Source: Manduca sexta | Lineage: Eukaryota; Arthropoda; Insecta; Lepidoptera; Sphingidae | Assembly (NCBI RefSeq): GCF_014839805.1 | Contig: NC_051117.1 | Span: forward strand, 3,162,001 to 3,226,000 | Length of the DNA stretch: 64,000 bases | Direction: 5' to 3' | Part shown: in pieces, positions 60,451-64,000 of the stretch | How positions within the stretch are numbered: the first letter of the stretch is position 1 | Layout: every line of letters starts with the position of its first letter | Program-made: the position numbers and the translations under genes | Notes under the pieces: generated by a model | Databases searched by the model: none | What the model was told of the DNA's origin: nothing | What the model saw: only the letters and a program-made list of their open reading frames with translations

Positions 60451-62834
60451 TGTGCGAAGTAAGGTATATTTTTGGTAATGATTTTGAATCAATTTGTCAC
60501 GGCACGAATTTCTTTGGTCATATAGAAAGTTATACATCTAATTACTATTATTAAAACCTGTTTATTGACGGGGAGTACTTTGAGATAAATCTATATGCCA
60601 ATGGTAATTTAAAAAGCTTTTAAATTTTAAACCATAAAATAGTTAATAAACATCACAGATATATTACTACGCAAATATTGATAAATGTAAAGAATGAAAT
60701 ATCGCTGAATATTCTCGTGTTGAAAAATAATTTACATCGTAGGTTCTCAACTGGGTCACTATGCAAATAAGCTGTTAAATTCCCATATCCTTAACAGGAT
60801 GACAAAATCACGCTTGAAATCACAGCGTGGGACCAATTTAAAAACGGATCTTTTGTAAATTCAGCGTTAAATCAACGTTTATATATTGTAGCCGGAGGGT
60901 GCGCCTGCAACGAGATTCAATTCAGGATACGTTGAAAAATTTCCATTTTGATGCGAGCGCGAGTGGGAGTTGGCGCCCAACGCGGTGCTCGGGGCGCGCT
61001 GTACTGACAACTTGTAAGTATAAATGGAAAATATATTGGCACAGGCTATTATTAAATAGTGCCTATTTATGATTTCCTAAACGTTATAATAACTAATAAA
61101 TGTGTCGGTGTAGTCACATTACCATACCAGGATAAAACAAATATACAAGCTATCTACATTCCACATGGCTGATGCATGTTCTACGCCATATTTAATATCC
61201 GATGGATTTCTATCATGTTCCTAAATCCTTACATTGGCTCACATTCTCCCTCAATCAACTGAAGTGAATTACCACGACATTACACATTCATAGTGTTACT
61301 TGTTAACCACGGGAAACACATAATCACTCTTGTCGCTCGCACGTCGCGTTCCTCCTCGATACCACGGATCTAGGGGGATTTCGAACGTGAAGAGATAAAC
61401 CTTAAGTCTTAAGCATTTAAGAAAACTAATGCCTTTTCAACAAACTTTGTACTTTAAGCTGATTACGTTACATTCGTATGAAGGTTGTGTATTGCTATGT
61501 ATTGTTTACACGTTACGGCTTAATATATGTAAAGGACCATTCTTTTATTATATTATGGTGATCGTTGTTAATATAAGTATTGATATAGAGTGTAGACCTA
61601 ACCCCTAACTGAAAAACGAGCTTAAGAGAACATACAGTAGGTTCAATTATTAGGCTAAATGTTTCCGAGACATCAGTCTGCGTTAATCTTTATGGAACTA
61701 TACATAGTATGCTATGTCACACAATTATCAAATAAATTAATCTTGTCCTGTGGCAACTGTTATTCTAAATAGTAATAAAAAACCTGTCTATAGTGTAACA
61801 CCTTTATATCAATTATTTTATGTATAGCGATTTAAATTATACTATCAACTAATGTATATGTATTTAGGGGAAACTTATTCTTTTCATAATGCTAATGAAA
61901 CATTTTATGGAAATCACTATGTTGTAAATTAAAGTATTCTGTTTACATAACTCAATTCAATTCTAAAGTAGCCAATAAACTCTATATTTTATGTAAAGCA
62001 GTCAGTTAGTTTGTCATTTACAACAAATTATAGGATACATTATATATATTATTTAATTGTAGCTACCTCTATATTTCTTTGTAACTTTTTCGTTTGAATG
62101 ACGTGTACAGCAGGTGGTAAGTAGTAACTAGTTATTTTCTAGCAGCTAATTCTTTTTAAAGAGCTAAGAATTGAAAAGTTTTTAATGTAGCCATTCCAAT
62201 AGATTAAATTAATCAGCAGTGCAGAAACTGAGCCTCCATTACCTATTATAAAAGTGTATTTCAATGCTTTCATCCACGATACCTTAATCTGAATTGACAC
62301 ACTGAAATACCTTTGAAATTCTTATATAAAATCCTCAAGCTCTCAGGATTCCCCAAAATGTGTTCGTAATTAATTAAATTAATATGCATCAACATTTAAC
62401 ATGTAGCGTCATTGGCGAAATTAAGAGATATATACATATCAGTGTTAGTTAGCACAAGCCATGAAAGTGGTTAGCAGTTAGAACTAATAAGGTTAAAAGC
62501 TACACTAATGAACAATTCCAATCAGTCATTAAAATAGTTAGCGATTTATCTCCTACTTTTAAAATAAATTAAAGGAAGAACTGATGATTAGTTAAAACAC
62601 GGGTTAATCAAATTTATTTGATAAAAATGTAGCGAAATTACCCTTCACCCAGAAAAGAACCTAATTACAGAGGTGCTCGTATGGCCGATCCTAATATTCT
62701 ATCTAATTCTGTTCATGCTTTACTAGATATCGAAAACTATAAAACATTGTAATTTTTCTAGTCTAATTTAAATGAATGCTTACTACTCTTTCAAGACCCT
62801 TTTTCTCAGAAAAGCGGAGAGGTAACAAGTTTAA

Positions 62835-63200
62835 ATTTATATCAAATACACGAGTCTATGGTCTCTTTCGGCTGCGAAAAAATTAAAGAAGCAAGTCAAA
62901 GCGATCAAAAGATATGACCGCTTATGGCGCATTTTTTACGACTTTACCATATAGAGTACTTCCCATTGCCCTAGATTCTAGAATCATGAAATTTTGGCAA
63001 GTAGCAATGTCTTACAGTACATGTAAAGGAAAAAATGTGAAGGCCGTAATTATGTACATTAATAACAAAAAAACAAAATTAACTATAATCATTTATTATT
63101 TGCGATTGGTGCAATAACTATGTCTAGGGATCGAACGGCAAAGTTAAGCTTGTACGAAATTCTCGGTGTGCGAGTCTAACTCGCCCTTGTCCGTTTTTTG
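62835..63200 (+). repeat. Non-LTR retrotransposon 3' UTR fragment
   Basis: 'tcatgaaattttggcaagta', 'gtacatgtaaaggaaaaaat', 'acgaaattctcggtgtgcga' and 'gtctaactcgcccttgtccg' with 'ttttttgtt' match the 3' end of a very common lepidopteran LINE. A 67-codon frame across it is incidental. Confidence 0.6.
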
Positions 63201-64000
63201 TTAATAGTCTATTAGTAATGACGAGCAAAGTTCATTTTATAGTACGGGTCGCTATTTGTATATATTTATTAAGTGCAATTATATTGTTTCTTTAACGGTA
63301 GGGATCGACCGTTTGAGCACCTCCGATGACGTATGCAAAAGCGCACAGCTTAGCAATCTTAAAATACATACCGGAGTCAAAATTGTTCCCGCCCGCGTCC
63401 ATTCCTTGACCATGATATTCTGCAATAACACAAACAAATGTTAAATAATATCTAATTGAACCCCAAGTTCCGTGATCCTTTATTTTTCATACTAATTATA
63501 GTCTATGTACTTTCATGTGCATAGCTACTTAGTCGTATGTAATTTTTGTATCAATATCGTTGAAGAGATTTGTGTTGGGAAGGCACACAAAATGATTCAA
63601 ATTAAATTTCTTCAATTGTAATAGATCAAGTAAGGGATCAAACGATGTCTACATATGATTTACTGCGAAATAGTTACAATCTGAATTAGAAGGCTCGACA
63701 TACGACATTGAATCTTATTTGTATAAATCTCGGAAGTTTAACTAAATCTGTGTCGCGTAGAGGCGAGCGTATTCTATCCCCACACTAGAGCCAGGTGTTG
63801 TGCTAGCGAAAATCTTTCTAAGTTTCCGATACTATCAAAACTATTGGATACATTTTGTTTAAGTTCAACATTATAAGATACAAGGAAACTTGTATGATGA
63901 TTATTATAAAAAAAAAAACAGCATCGCTCTCTCCCTACAACACTAACAAATGTATGGTGGATTTAGCCTAATGACATCAAGCTTAGTTGTAGACTAGTGA
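63201..64000. other. Gene-free end of window
   Basis: AT-rich DNA with a poly-A run near 63907-63919. One exon-like segment on the - strand (63372-63419) is discussed among rejected items. Nothing else is supported. Confidence 0.45.

Larger units (their letters stand above)
57184..62834. other. Gene-free stretch
   Basis: No supported coding exon. It has a G-rich patch at 57470-57510, a dispersed repeat at 58190, hairpin-family copy 7 and GC-rich patches near 58390-58560 and 60950-61010. It may be intron or 5' flank of Pur-alpha. Confidence 0.45.

Noticed and set aside
63372..63419. Exon-like segment on the - strand with acceptor, ATG (MVKEWTRAGTILTP) and GT donor
   Set aside because: Considered as the missing first Pur-alpha exon. 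From its ATG it ends in phase 0, but the next exon needs one base of a split codon, and the text is unlike Pur-alpha.
1..64000. CRISPR arrays, operons, bacterial signals
   Set aside because: The DNA is clearly animal nuclear; no spaced direct repeats of CRISPR type were seen.

Overview
The window looks like lepidopteran (moth or butterfly) nuclear DNA. It is AT-rich, has widely spaced intron-containing genes, and is full of short interspersed repeats that I recognise as lepidopteran in style (RTE-like LINE tails, tRNA-derived SINEs, palindromic MITEs). This is family recognition by eye, not a database result.

Two conserved host genes can be supported. At 3.9-5.0 kb on the + strand is the main coding exon of an earmuff/FEZF-type transcription factor, with an EH1 repressor motif followed by six C2H2 fingers. 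At 36.9-48.4 kb on the - strand are six coding exons of the single-stranded nucleic-acid-binding protein Pur-alpha. Their phases and splice sites join consistently; only the N-terminal exon is missing. The roughly 32 kb between the two genes carries no convincing coding gene. From about 28.6 to 36.9 kb it is GC/CpG-rich, with short tandem repeats, a G-rich tract and three strong hairpins. This could be a long 3' UTR of Pur-alpha or a separate regulatory region.

The large first visible intron of Pur-alpha (40.3-48.3 kb) contains a decayed Buster-type hAT transposon. Its ends are exact: near-perfect terminal inverted repeats, a perfect 8-bp target duplication, and a ZBED5-like transposase broken by frameshifts, a stop and a missing C-terminus.

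At 53.5-57.2 kb is the most unusual object: a 3.65-kb element with 28-bp perfect terminal inverted repeats, ATAT on both sides and repeated subterminal motifs. It carries a degenerate intron-containing transposase-like gene of a family I cannot name with confidence (possibly the one labelled DUF7869). An antisense, decayed bro-like gene of the kind found in large insect DNA viruses lies in the element's apparent first intron, next to a 32-bp perfect inverted repeat.

The rest is intergenic DNA with MITEs. These include a 359-bp near-perfect palindrome between TTAA sites and a half copy of it, a foldback element, a recurrent family with a hairpin ('GTGTCGACTGACGAG'-like), LINE and SINE fragments, and microsatellites.
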